From a virus: DNA of 37,654 nt. The position numbers and the translations under genes were made by a program. The notes beneath the pieces were generated by a model that was given only the letters and a program-made list of their open reading frames with translations, was not told where the DNA came from and made no database searches. Below, in pieces: positions 28,568 through 35,762 of this stretch; position 1 is the first letter of the stretch, and each line of letters starts with the position of its first letter. The stretch lies in the IMG/VR virus record IMGVR_UViG_3300027899_000035, positions 1 to 37,654 of that record. One strand, given 5' to 3'.

Positions 28568-29898
28568 TGGAATATAGAGAGTTTATATTGGAAAAATATA
28601 GAGCCGTAAATCAACCTATAACTATCAAGGTTGATGAGAATAAACTATTTTGTATAATAGGTGAAAATGAGTGCGGAAAAAGCACTATATTGCAGGGAAT
28701 TTATGCCTTTGATTATTCCAATGATGCTATGACCCAAGGGGTGCATTTAAAAGATGTTGGAAATTTGTATAACATTGGAGACAACAATATAGCAAAAATA
28801 AAAGCAATAATAAACATCGCTAATTCCAAATCACAAATTAATGAAATAATAAAGAGATTCAATCCTAATGCAGAAGGGATTGATTTAGATTTATTGACTA
28901 TAACTAGAACAATTAATGGCAAAACTTTTTACTCAATTCAAGAACTACAAAATGAAACAGAAGAAGTGCAAAATTCTGTTTCTAAAGAAATTATTAACCA
29001 TCTACCAAAGATTATCTATTTTGATGATTTTACAGACCCATTGCCCAACAAAATAAATTTGAAAGATGAGCAATTTAGAACTTGGATTAATGTAGTTGAT
29101 TTATTGATACAAAGCATTGATAACGACGCTAAATTAACAATACAAAGTTTGCTTGATAGTAATAGTAGCGATAATTTGGTAAAATCAATTTGTGCCTCTA
29201 TGTCAAAAAAGCTAAATATTACTATAGTTGAACAATGGAAAGAAATAAGATTAGAAAAAGACGGCGTTAATTTTAAAATAGAAGTAGAATTTGATAGAAG
29301 TAAGAACACCTTAGAATTTAAGCTAATTGAGAAAGTTAATGACCAAGATGACAGATATTTTGATATAAGACAAAGAAGCAAAGGATTTTATTGGTTTTTC
29401 AATTTTGTAATGAGAACGGAGTTTAATCCAAAAGGTAGTTTTGGAAATGAAAAGGGGGTAATTTTCTTATTTGATGAGCCAGGGGCTTATCTACACGTTT
29501 CTATGCAAAATAGTTTATGTAAAAAACTAAAACTATTATCTAACAAAAATGTAGTTGTGTATTGCACTCATTCCCCAGAATTAATAGATTATGAGACTAT
29601 AGATAAAACTTGGATATGCTATAGGGATATGTCTAATAAAGGTAATATTCTGTTAAAAATGGCAGAAGATTTTTATCAATTGGAAAAATTAGATAAAAAT
29701 AGAAAGCAAATAATAATTGAGCCATTAATAAATAAATCAATCATACACGATCTTTATAATTTAAAAGAAGACAAGGATGAGAAATTTAAAGGAACTAAAG
29801 AAATTCTTAAAAAAGCAGGAAGTGTCTTATATGATGAACTTAAGGATATTGCGACTACTACAGCCGCAAAAACAATAAAAGAGTTCAGTAAATCCTAA
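28567..29898 (+). CDS. ABC/OLD-like AAA ATPase, transposon cargo
   Basis: 443 aa. Walker A GENECGKST (residues 32-40), a possible signature region 'RQRSKGFYWFF' (268-278), Walker B 'IFLFDEPGAYLH' (299-310, DEP at 303-305), and an H-loop 'THSPELI' (334-340). This is the AAA_15/AAA_21, OLD-like ATPase type that powers many anti-phage systems. No TOPRIM nuclease domain follows, only a ~90-residue charged helical C-terminus, so the effector would be in a partner. It is coupled (TAATG) to the transposase and followed after 12 nt by the peptidase gene. Confidence 0.8.
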   Translation: MEYREFILEKYRAVNQPITIKVDENKLFCIIGENECGKSTILQGIYAFDYSNDAMTQGVHLKDVGNLYNIGDNNIAKIKAIINIANSKSQINEIIKRFNPNAEGIDLDLLTITRTINGKTFYSIQELQNETEEVQNSVSKEIINHLPKIIYFDDFTDPLPNKINLKDEQFRTWINVVDLLIQSIDNDAKLTIQSLLDSNSSDNLVKSICASMSKKLNITIVEQWKEIRLEKDGVNFKIEVEFDRSKNTLEFKLIEKVNDQDDRYFDIRQRSKGFYWFFNFVMRTEFNPKGSFGNEKGVIFLFDEPGAYLHVSMQNSLCKKLKLLSNKNVVVYCTHSPELIDYETIDKTWICYRDMSNKGNILLKMAEDFYQLEKLDKNRKQIIIEPLINKSIIHDLYNLKEDKDEKFKGTKEILKKAGSVLYDELKDIATTTAAKTIKEFSKS

Positions 29899-29910
29899 TC
29901 ACATTTAAAT

Positions 29911-30429
29911 ATGAATATTTTAGAAAAAATTACAGATGAATCTCATAGAAAGATTTATTTAAAATATGCTTCTATACCACCACCTTTTGATGTTGTGGGT
30001 TTTGGTTTAGAGCTCGGATTAGAAATTAAAGAAAGTGGCGAATTGCCTAATAAAATTAGTGGCTTTATCAAACAAATAGAAAATGGTAAAATATCAATTT
30101 GTGTTAATAAATCACACGCTCCAAACAGGAAGAGATTTACAGTTGCTCACGAATTGGGACACTATTTTTTGCATAGAGATAGATTAGCCGTTGGTATTAT
30201 AGATGGAATATTAAATAGAGAACAAGGAACAACCGATCCAATAGAATATGAAGCAAATGACTTTGGTGCAAATTTATTGATGCCAGAAGAGTTATTTACT
30301 CAACTATGGAAACAGAAAGATAGCTCAATTAGTGATATGGCGTTAATATTTCAAGTATCGGAAAGTGCGATAATTACTAGGGCTAAATTTTTAAATTTAG
30401 CACAAGATTATTCAGGTTATTTTGCTTAA
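29911..30429 (+). CDS. ImmA/IrrE-type zinc metallopeptidase, transposon cargo
   Basis: 172 aa. A helical N-terminus (SHRKIYLKYASIPPPFDVVG) precedes a gluzincin motif HELGHYFLH (His80, Glu81, His84) and, 30 residues on, 'EYEANDFGANLLMPEEL' (Glu114 as probable third ligand), the IrrE/ImmA signature 'E--A--FAA-LLMP'. Family members cleave repressors in phage induction, ICE transfer and DNA-damage response, and also occur in toxin-antitoxin and defence cassettes. No HTH domain is fused here. It lies between the ATPase and a membrane protein. Confidence 0.8.
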   Translation: MNILEKITDESHRKIYLKYASIPPPFDVVGFGLELGLEIKESGELPNKISGFIKQIENGKISICVNKSHAPNRKRFTVAHELGHYFLHRDRLAVGIIDGILNREQGTTDPIEYEANDFGANLLMPEELFTQLWKQKDSSISDMALIFQVSESAIITRAKFLNLAQDYSGYFA

Positions 30430-30433
30430 GAAT

Positions 30434-30793
30434 ATGACAAAAGAAAACTTAGATAAAACAATTCTAGCTCAGAATAATATTGGTATTGATCCGAATAACC
30501 TTAATAATTTGATAAAAAATGCGAATGATTTACAAGAAGTCTTAAGACCTCATATTGTTTGGGATAATAAAATAGGAATTTGGCTAAATATTCTTAATAA
30601 GGTTTTTCCAATTCTCCAGAAATATACTGTGATTATTCTCTCTATCTGGTATGCCATAACTCACATAATTCTATCTGATACAACTCAAAAAATATTAGAT
30701 TTTATAATAACAAAAGTAAGTGATGTTTGGATGTTGCTAATTATTTGCTCTACTTTGGTTTCGTTGTCCTTTGTAAAAAGGAAATATAAATAA
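30434..30793 (+). CDS. Two-helix membrane protein, transposon cargo
   Basis: 119 aa from ATG 30434; a TTG 4 codons earlier overlaps the peptidase stop but is less likely. Residues about 63-87 (FPILQKYTVIILSIWYAITHI) and 97-116 (VWMLLIICSTLVSLSFV) are hydrophobic helices; the N-terminus is soluble and Asn-rich. As last gene of the cassette, a membrane-acting effector or sensor is a reasonable guess. Not recognised as a family. Confidence 0.55.
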   Translation: MTKENLDKTILAQNNIGIDPNNLNNLIKNANDLQEVLRPHIVWDNKIGIWLNILNKVFPILQKYTVIILSIWYAITHIILSDTTQKILDFIITKVSDVWMLLIICSTLVSLSFVKRKYK

Positions 30794-30813
30794 TTTCCTT
30801 GATTTTTATTCAA

Positions 30814-30837
30814 TCAACCTTAAAGTGTATAAATCCG
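30814..30837 (-). repeat. Right terminal inverted repeat
   Basis: 24 bp, exact reverse complement of the left repeat; begins TCAACCTTAAAG and ends TATAAATCCG. It lies 21 bases after the last cargo gene's stop. Confidence 0.9.
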
Positions 30838-30864
30838 AAAATGAAAATATTTCTTAAGCTTAAA

Positions 30865-30924
30865 ATGTACAAGCAATTTGATTTGGCGGTATTAGCAATG
30901 TTGGAGGTTTTGGAAAATGACTAA
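30865..30924 (+). CDS. 19-aa peptide upstream of the broken gene
   Basis: Frame MYKQFDLAVLAMLEVLEND, overlapping the following start by 8 nt. Tiny and without independent support; it could be a coupling leader or chance. Confidence 0.2.
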   Translation: MYKQFDLAVLAMLEVLEND

Positions 30925-31133
30925 ATCATTACAAGAAATACAGCAAGAGAACCGAGGGTTGATAATGCAGATTGTGCATGGTTGTGATTTTGATAAAAAA
31001 GCAGGCTACGAATTATTTACACATAAACGGAGTTAATTGGAACTTAAACAAAGAAACCCTTCAAGAACAAACCGAAGAAACACAAAGAAATATTAATCAA
31101 CTTTTAAAACACAAACATGAAAACAGAAATTAA
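30917..31133 (+). pseudogene. Frameshifted small phage gene, paralogue of 32276-32578
   Basis: The first frame (MTKSLQEIQQENRGLIMQIV...) stops at 31036. Another frame continues with 'GVNWNLNKETLQEQTEETQR', which clearly matches 'WDLTKENLEEQSEETQRAI' of the gene at 32276. The break is at an A-run (CATAAACGGAG), with the equivalent of a 2-nt deletion or 1-nt gain. N-terminal 'EIQ-ENR-LI' followed by 'W-L----L--Q-EET' is a known small phage family of unknown function. Either a true pseudogene or a sequencing/assembly error in the A-run. Confidence 0.6.
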
Positions 31134-31290
31134 ATTATACCCCCTTTTCAGAGTAATCGAACGCACTAAAGAAGGTGATGAACTCGAACACTTTTCTTCT
31201 TACAATTCGACACCTGCGAAGGAGAAATTGGAATGCTTGAAACAGGAGTTTCCGACAAGAGAATATTATATTTACATCCATGCAAGGTAA
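31117..31290 (+). CDS. Hypothetical protein
   Basis: 57 aa, overlapping the end of the broken gene. It ends 'TREYYIYIHAR' and contains a charged middle (VIERTKEGDELEHFSSY). Not recognised; in-operon spacing (2 nt to next) supports it. Confidence 0.45.
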   Translation: MKTEIKLYPLFRVIERTKEGDELEHFSSYNSTPAKEKLECLKQEFPTREYYIYIHAR

Positions 31291-31292
31291 TT

Positions 31293-31523
31293 ATGTTAAA
31301 TATTCACGAGAAATACGCAGAAATTATAAAAATAAGCAATCAACTTAAGGAAAAAGAACTTAGAGAAAAAGCAGATAGAGAGTTTGCTCAATCTATTATT
31401 ATAGCGGAGGCGGAGATTGTTATGACAAAAGAAAGTCTTGCTGATGCAATTTTGGGCTGCCAATTCAAGAAAAAAACTGGCAATCGAGATTTTAAAGTTA
31501 CTACAGCCTCTAGGCTAGATTAA
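31293..31523 (+). CDS. Hypothetical helical protein
   Basis: 76 aa from ATG 31293; the open frame from 31233 runs through the previous gene and is rejected. Predicted mostly helix (EKYAEIIKISNQLKEKELRE). Not recognised. Confidence 0.45.
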   Translation: MLNIHEKYAEIIKISNQLKEKELREKADREFAQSIIIAEAEIVMTKESLADAILGCQFKKKTGNRDFKVTTASRLD

Positions 31524-31579
31524 TGTCAAGAGATTTATTTGCTACGGCAGCAAAAATAATTGTTGCAAGTAAAAATTAA
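31523..31579 (+). CDS. 18-aa peptide coupled to the preceding gene
   Basis: ATG at 31523 overlaps the upstream TAA (TAATG); frame MSRDLFATAAKIIVASKN. Only the overlap supports it. Confidence 0.2.
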   Translation: MSRDLFATAAKIIVASKN

Positions 31580-31622
31580 ATCTTTTTAATGCGGTAACAA
31601 TATTAATTAAATCATTATTTTT

Positions 31623-31898
31623 ATGATAACTATTAAAACTTACGATTGGGGCGATTTTGAAGGTGCTGATTTAAAACAAGCAAAAAACAAATTTGTCAAC
31701 GCGATTGTCAATTCAACTTCTAATCCTGATATTTCAATTAAAATTGACGAAATTGATTACCATGGAGATTTATTGGCAGCTTGTTTTGTCAAAAACATTG
31801 CAATAGATATTGAGTATGAGGTTAAAAAATGGTACAAAACGGCGGAAATTGAAAGCGAAGGATTAAGACGCGCTCAACAAGAATCAATGGAGGGGTAA
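31623..31898 (+). CDS. Hypothetical protein
   Basis: 91 aa, alpha/beta pattern with 'FVNAIVNSTSNPDISIKIDEIDYHGDLLA' given by its key parts VNAIVN and DISIKIDEIDYHGD, ending in a charged helix. Not recognised. The next ATG follows its stop directly. Confidence 0.5.
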   Translation: MITIKTYDWGDFEGADLKQAKNKFVNAIVNSTSNPDISIKIDEIDYHGDLLAACFVKNIAIDIEYEVKKWYKTAEIESEGLRRAQQESMEG

Positions 31899-32264
31899 AT
31901 GCAAAGAGAAATAGAATTTAGAGCTTGGGATATTCAGGAACAAAGAATGATTCAAAGTTACGCTCACAAGGGAACAAATGGCAGGCTTTATATTGTCTCT
32001 CAAGCTGATGATGCAGAAAGAATCGAGCTAATGCAATTCACTGGTTTGCTTGATAAAAACGGCAAGAAGATTTTTGAAGGTGATGTTTTAAAAATTTATT
32101 TTGAAGGCAACGGAAGATCATATTTAAAGGAAGTAAAGTGGTTAAACGATGCTATTAACAAGGGCAGATGGGACGCTTTAGATAATTGTGCTTTTACTTC
32201 TTGCGAAGTTGTCGGAAATATTTTTGAAAATCCTGAGCTTTTAGCGGAAATTAATAATAATTAA
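31899..32264 (+). CDS. YopX-family protein
   Basis: 121 aa. REIEFRAWDIQEQRMIQ at the start, 'IELMQFTGLLDKNGKKIFEGDVL' (key: MQFTGL-D-NGK-I-EGD) in the middle and 'VVGNIFENPELL' at the end are the three hallmarks of the YopX family, common small phage proteins of unknown function. Start preceded by GGAGGGGTAA, a strong SD. Confident family call. Confidence 0.85.
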   Translation: MQREIEFRAWDIQEQRMIQSYAHKGTNGRLYIVSQADDAERIELMQFTGLLDKNGKKIFEGDVLKIYFEGNGRSYLKEVKWLNDAINKGRWDALDNCAFTSCEVVGNIFENPELLAEINNN

Positions 32265-32278
32265 AAAGGTAAAATATG
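32247..32278 (+). repeat. 32-bp direct repeat, copy 1 (translation start cassette)
   Basis: Identical to 32578-32609. It spans the end of the YopX gene and the SD/ATG of the 100-aa gene (AAAAAGGTAAAATATG). Two adjacent genes thus begin with the same upstream sequence. Confidence 0.85.
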
Positions 32279-32578
32279 GCAAAAATATATAATGCTGATG
32301 AAGAGCGTCTGCGGGTAAGAGAGGCATTTAAAAAAATGCCAAAAGAGCCAGCAATTATTTATACGAAAGAACAAGTTAAAAATTTACCTCAATTGCTTTT
32401 GTCTTTGCAAAGCGGAATCCAAACTCCATTTCCGATTAGTAACAATAAATTAATTATGTTGTTTCTTCACAAAAATGGAGATCTTACTGATATTTTCTGG
32501 GACTTAACCAAAGAAAACCTTGAAGAGCAAAGCGAAGAAACACAAAGAGCAATTAGTATTTGTTTTGATACAAATTAG
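32276..32578 (+). CDS. Small conserved phage protein, paralogue of the broken gene
   Basis: 100 aa. The end 'FWDLTKENLEEQSEETQRAI' matches the broken gene at 30917-31133 and the general phage family 'W-L----L--QSEET---I'. The N-terminus (AKIYNADEERLRVREAFKKM) is different from the usual 'EIQ-ENR-LI', so the two halves may have been swapped. Starts inside the 32-bp repeat. Function unknown. Confidence 0.6.
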   Translation: MAKIYNADEERLRVREAFKKMPKEPAIIYTKEQVKNLPQLLLSLQSGIQTPFPISNNKLIMLFLHKNGDLTDIFWDLTKENLEEQSEETQRAISICFDTN

Positions 32579-32609
32579 AAATTAATAATAATTAAAAAGG
32601 TAAAATATG
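32578..32609 (+). repeat. 32-bp direct repeat, copy 2
   Basis: Identical to 32247-32278 and again ends in the SD and ATG of a gene (32607). It begins at the last base of the 100-aa gene. Confidence 0.85.
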
Positions 32610-32864
32610 ACAAAACAATTAGAAATAACACCAGAAATACACCAAGCTTGGATTGATGTTGAAAAACAAATAGCAAATTTTTATGTAGACAATCATGCGG
32701 CGGTAACTTCTCGTCATCATATTGGCAATGCAATAGTAATTTATCATAATCATATTGGCAATGCAATTTATGGTGAGAATTTAGATCAAGTAAAAACTTT
32801 TATTTACGAAAACTCTAATTTTGACATAGAAATTAAAGATTTAGACCATTTGGATGTTTTATGA
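32607..32864 (+). CDS. Hypothetical protein with internal duplication
   Basis: 85 aa. It carries a repeat of HIGNAI (residues about 38-43 and 49-54), encoded by two copies of a 17-bp sequence 33 bases apart (32718-32734, 32751-32767). Acidic C-terminus. Its TGA overlaps the start of the next short ORF (ATGA). Not recognised. Confidence 0.5.
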   Translation: MTKQLEITPEIHQAWIDVEKQIANFYVDNHAAVTSRHHIGNAIVIYHNHIGNAIYGENLDQVKTFIYENSNFDIEIKDLDHLDVL

Positions 32865-32920
32865 ACGACAACGATTCACAAGAATATTATTACTATTGGG
32901 CAAGTTTAAATAACAAATAG
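32861..32920 (+). CDS. 19-aa peptide coupled to the preceding gene
   Basis: ATG overlaps the upstream TGA (ATGA); frame MNDNDSQEYYYYWASLNNK, very Tyr/Asn-rich. Evidence is the overlap and the small gap to the ERF gene. Confidence 0.25.
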   Translation: MNDNDSQEYYYYWASLNNK

Positions 32921-32929
32921 GTAAAACAT

Positions 32930-33598
32930 ATGATAAATATAGCAAAAGCGTTTATTGCAGCGCAAAAGGAAATGGGCAATGCAATCAAAGACAGTAAAAA
33001 TCCGTTTTTTAAGTCCGCTTACGCTGACCTTAATTCGGTTCGTGAAGCTTGCATTCCAGCATTAAATGCCAATGGAATTGCAGTATTGCAACCAATAGTT
33101 CAAATTGATGGCAAAAATTTTGTTAAAACACTTCTTTTGCATGAAAGCGGCGAATCAATAGAAGGTTTGACAGAAATTCTTTTTGCTAAACAGAATGATC
33201 CGCAAGCCCAAGGTTCAGGAATTACTTACGCTAGACGTTATGGCTTGCAATCTTTGGTAAATATTGGTGCAGAAGATGATGACGGCAATAAAGCAGCAGA
33301 AAAGCCAAAAGAAGCAAAAAAAGAATCAACTAAAAACGCTTTTGGTCTTTCTAAAAATGGTGATTTAGCTTCTGGTGCAGATATGACTGAAACTCTTGAG
33401 AATGAAAATAAGGAGCTAGTTAAGCGACTTACCGCTAGAATCAATCAAATGGGAAGTGCGGCAGAGTTACAAGGCTGGCTAGAAGAAAAGGCTGTCAAAA
33501 CAGCTTATGCCAAACTTGATAAATATTTTTCAGAGGGTTTTGCTGAAGTTAAAAAAACCGAATTATCTAAGTTTCAAGAATTAGATCCTAATGATTAG
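32930..33598 (+). CDS. erf: ERF-family ssDNA-annealing recombinase
   Basis: 222 aa. 'FIAAQKEMGNAIKDSKNPFFKSAYADLNSVREA' (key: QKEM--A-KDS-NPFF-S-YADL--V), 'ALNANGIAVLQPI' and 'GSGITYARRYGLQSLVNIGAEDDDGN' (key: G-GITYARRY-L---V-I--EDDDGN) are the defining ERF signatures. The Lys/Glu-rich linker and C-terminal helical domain follow. It anneals complementary single strands for phage recombination and circularisation, acting with the SSB encoded 1.7 kb downstream. Followed by a 34-bp repeat that contains the next gene's SD. Confidence 0.9.
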   Translation: MINIAKAFIAAQKEMGNAIKDSKNPFFKSAYADLNSVREACIPALNANGIAVLQPIVQIDGKNFVKTLLLHESGESIEGLTEILFAKQNDPQAQGSGITYARRYGLQSLVNIGAEDDDGNKAAEKPKEAKKESTKNAFGLSKNGDLASGADMTETLENENKELVKRLTARINQMGSAAELQGWLEEKAVKTAYAKLDKYFSEGFAEVKKTELSKFQELDPND

Positions 33599-33632
33599 GA
33601 AATATTAAAACAAATTAAGGGGGAGTAGATGA
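33599..33632 (+). repeat. 34-bp direct repeat, copy 1
   Basis: Identical to 33914-33947. It begins just after the ERF stop and contains GGGGGAG and the ATG of the acidic 104-aa gene. Confidence 0.85.
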
Positions 33633-33943
33633 GTGATACAACTGATGATATGGAACACGGCGCGGGAATGTATGAAGACTATATGGAAGACGAGGAAGAG
33701 TTTGAATTTAATTTTAATTCAATGTTTTTCTGGCAATCTCAGTCTGGCACAAAGCGCATTTACGATATGGATGATCAGCATCTTCAAAACTGTATAAGAA
33801 AAATTGAGAGCGGCTCAATCCGTTTAAAAGATTTTAGCAGTTACCTACTAATGAAAAATGTTTTATTGGAAAGGAAAATTGCAAAAATTGAAAAATTACT
33901 TGTTGGAAAAAATGAAATATTAAAACAAATTAAGGGGGAGTAG
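33629..33943 (+). CDS. Acidic hypothetical protein
   Basis: 104 aa, with a strongly acidic start (EDYMEDEEEFEFNF), then a helical part (DDQHLQNCIRKIESGSIRLKDFSSYLL, key residues). Ends inside the second 34-bp repeat, so its last ten codons (NEILKQIKGE) are the repeat. DNA-mimicry is conceivable for the acidic part, but unsupported. Confidence 0.55.
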   Translation: MSDTTDDMEHGAGMYEDYMEDEEEFEFNFNSMFFWQSQSGTKRIYDMDDQHLQNCIRKIESGSIRLKDFSSYLLMKNVLLERKIAKIEKLLVGKNEILKQIKGE

Positions 33944-33947
33944 ATGA
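33914..33947 (+). repeat. 34-bp direct repeat, copy 2
   Basis: Identical to 33599-33632. Here it is coding (end of the 104-aa gene) and also provides the SD and ATG for the 60-aa gene. Confidence 0.85.
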
Positions 33948-34126
33948 AAAATTTCTTAAAAAGATTATGGCAATGTAAATATCTTTTAATTGCTTTTGCA
34001 GTGTTTTTATATCAAGACAATAAGATTGACCAAATTTTTATTGCTATTTTTATAATTGGTTTTGCACTTGAAATAACAATGCAAGATTTGTTTGAAAAAT
34101 ATCTTGGAAAACAAAACAAAAATTAA
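33944..34126 (+). CDS. Small membrane protein
   Basis: 60 aa. Two hydrophobic stretches (YLLIAFAVFLY and IFIAIFIIGFALEITM) suggest one or two membrane helices. Strong SD (GGGGGAG). It overlaps nothing but starts at the second repeat. Function unknown. Confidence 0.5.
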   Translation: MKNFLKRLWQCKYLLIAFAVFLYQDNKIDQIFIAIFIIGFALEITMQDLFEKYLGKQNKN

Positions 34127-34137
34127 TGAGGGGGTAG

Positions 34138-34290
34138 ATGATTTATTTTTATGCAATTTTATTAATAGCTAATACTTGCAGTGGCGTGATTGCTTTTATT
34201 GCTGCGGATTATGAACTTGCACAACATAACGAGATTGTGGGGCTTTTGATTTTAATCTTAATCACCTTAGAAGCTAAGGAAAATGAATGA
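34138..34290 (+). CDS. Small membrane protein
   Basis: 50 aa. Two hydrophobic segments (IYFYAILLIANTCSGVIAFI and IVGLLILILITL). SD GAGGGGGT lies before its ATG, and its TGA overlaps the next start (ATGA). Together with the preceding gene it forms a pair of early membrane proteins. Confidence 0.5.
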   Translation: MIYFYAILLIANTCSGVIAFIAADYELAQHNEIVGLLILILITLEAKENE

Positions 34291-34835
34291 AAATTCCTTT
34301 CCTACAATCCAACAAACAAAACTGGTCTAAATTGCAGGTTGAGCTTTCTGACGCAATTATGAAATATCTTGCTGGTGGGAAGGATTTCGAGGTTAGCTTT
34401 GACTTAATCAAAGAGAGTAAAACAAATAAGCAATTGCGCGGAATTTATCGCCTGATCCGTTTATTTGCTCTGAGACTAATCGAGAAGCAAGGAAACTTTA
34501 TCAGCGAGGACACGGCTAAGGAGCTTTTTAAATATCAGTTTGGAATAACCCGCTTGGCTAATTACGATGAGGCTTTTAGAGAAGCTTTGAAGATGAGAAG
34601 GGAGAAAGAACTTTTAGGGCAGAAAATGCTTTTAAAAGATTTTAACTTTCTTGTCGAACAACTTCAACAAACTTTTGAAGTTCCTAAATCTTTTACTCTT
34701 TTAACTAAAGAGGAAGGCATGGAGCTTTTAAAGAAGGTACAAGACGAGTTTGTGATAAATAGAGGCTGGCATGAGATGGTTCTTTTGACAGACGAGGAAA
34801 GAGCGTTTAATGAATATTTTAAAATTAAGGAGTAA
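34287..34835 (+). CDS. Possible NinB-like recombination protein
   Basis: 182 aa, mainly helical and basic. 'IKESKTNKQLRGIYRLIRLFA' (key: K--KTN-QLRG-YRLIR) resembles the front of small phage recombination helpers such as NinB. It sits between ERF and SSB, as such genes often do. No catalytic motif. The family match is weak, so a plain 'hypothetical' label is also defensible. Confidence 0.35.
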   Translation: MKIPFLQSNKQNWSKLQVELSDAIMKYLAGGKDFEVSFDLIKESKTNKQLRGIYRLIRLFALRLIEKQGNFISEDTAKELFKYQFGITRLANYDEAFREALKMRREKELLGQKMLLKDFNFLVEQLQQTFEVPKSFTLLTKEEGMELLKKVQDEFVINRGWHEMVLLTDEERAFNEYFKIKE

Positions 34836-34838
34836 CAA

Positions 34839-35243
34839 ATGTTTAATAAAAAACTAAAACAAGAATTATTAGAATACAAAAAGCTTTATTCTCAAAAGAA
34901 TGTAGAGATTACAGAGCTTCGAAATAAACTATCCGAAAAAGAAAGAGAAATAAAAAGGCTTGAGGAATTTAATAAAAAGATAGATGCAAAAATTGAAGAA
35001 TTATGCAAACCTAAGATTAATGATTTTTGCTTATCTATAATTGATTCTGGGAGAGTAGTATCTACTGGAGTATTTGAATCAAGCATTAATGTCTTAAATA
35101 AATCTTATAAAGACCTTGAAGAGCTTTTTGAATCTCAAGCAAAAGAATTAAGTTATCTAAGAGAAAGAGATGAGGATAATAAAAAGATTCTATTTTTGTC
35201 AGCAAAAGTGGAGCAATTACTTAATAAATTAAACAAAAAGTAG
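34839..35243 (+). CDS. Coiled-coil hypothetical protein
   Basis: 134 aa. Two coiled-coil segments: residues 3-50 (LKQELLEYKKLYSQKNVEI, ELRNKLSEKEREIKRLEEF) and 90-130 (KDLEELFESQAKELSYLRER). One Cys pair in the middle (CKPKINDFC). SD AAGGAGTAACAA. Function unknown. Confidence 0.55.
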   Translation: MFNKKLKQELLEYKKLYSQKNVEITELRNKLSEKEREIKRLEEFNKKIDAKIEELCKPKINDFCLSIIDSGRVVSTGVFESSINVLNKSYKDLEELFESQAKELSYLRERDEDNKKILFLSAKVEQLLNKLNKK

Positions 35244-35250
35244 GAACAAA

Positions 35251-35694
35251 ATGGCAGTAAATAAAGTAATTTTAATCGGTAATGTAGGTCAAGATCCAGA
35301 AATAAAATCAACTCAAGATGGCAAAAAGATTGCTAATTTCTCGATTGGAATTTCTGAATCTTGGAAGGACAAACATTCAGGCGAACGAAAAAGCAAAACA
35401 GAATGGGTAAATATTGCTGCTTTTGGAAATATTGTTTCAGTAATTGAAAATTATGTTAAAAAAGGATCAAAGGTTTATGTAGAGGGAGCTTTGCAAACAA
35501 CTAACTATGTCGATGCGAATGGAGTAAAGAAATTTGCAACAAAGGTTGTTTTGCAGGGCTTTAATTCAACTATTCAATTGTTGGATGGCAAAAAGGATGG
35601 TGAAGTTTCGCAACATGCAATTGATAAAGGCAATGGTTATGCGCCAGAGTCTAATCATGTTGAAGAAGAGCAAGATTCCGAAATTCCTTTTTAA
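35251..35694 (+). CDS. ssb: Single-stranded DNA-binding protein
   Basis: 147 aa. OB fold at about 3-110: 'VNKVILIGNVGQDPEIKST' , 'IANFSIGISESW', 'TEWVNIAAFG', 'YVKKGSKVYVEGAL', and 'ATKVVLQGF'. The C-terminus is acidic and ends DSEIPF, the conserved tip that binds partner proteins. It coats single strands in replication and works with ERF in recombination. Confident call. Confidence 0.95.
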   Translation: MAVNKVILIGNVGQDPEIKSTQDGKKIANFSIGISESWKDKHSGERKSKTEWVNIAAFGNIVSVIENYVKKGSKVYVEGALQTTNYVDANGVKKFATKVVLQGFNSTIQLLDGKKDGEVSQHAIDKGNGYAPESNHVEEEQDSEIPF

Positions 35695-35762
35695 AACGGT
35701 ATTCATCATTGACAAATAAAGCCTCTAGGTATGAAATCAGTTTTTAACCAAAAAGGACTTCT

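Larger units (their letters stand above)
27605..30837 (+). mobile_element. IS1595-family-like transposon with three cargo genes
   Basis: 3233 bp bounded by perfect 24-bp inverted repeats and flanked by a near-matching duplication, AAAATCAAA (27596-27604) and AAAATGAAA (30838-30846), with one difference. Inside: IS1595-like transposase, AAA ATPase, ImmA/IrrE-type peptidase and a two-helix membrane protein, all rightward. IS1595 elements are known to carry passenger genes and to make 8-bp duplications; the 9-bp flank is slightly off, perhaps from divergence. A self-contained cassette moving into a phage is the simplest reading. Confidence 0.75.

Noticed and set aside
28567-29898. Full OLD nuclease
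   Set aside because: Only the ATPase part is present; no TOPRIM motifs (E, DxD) are visible in the short C-terminus.
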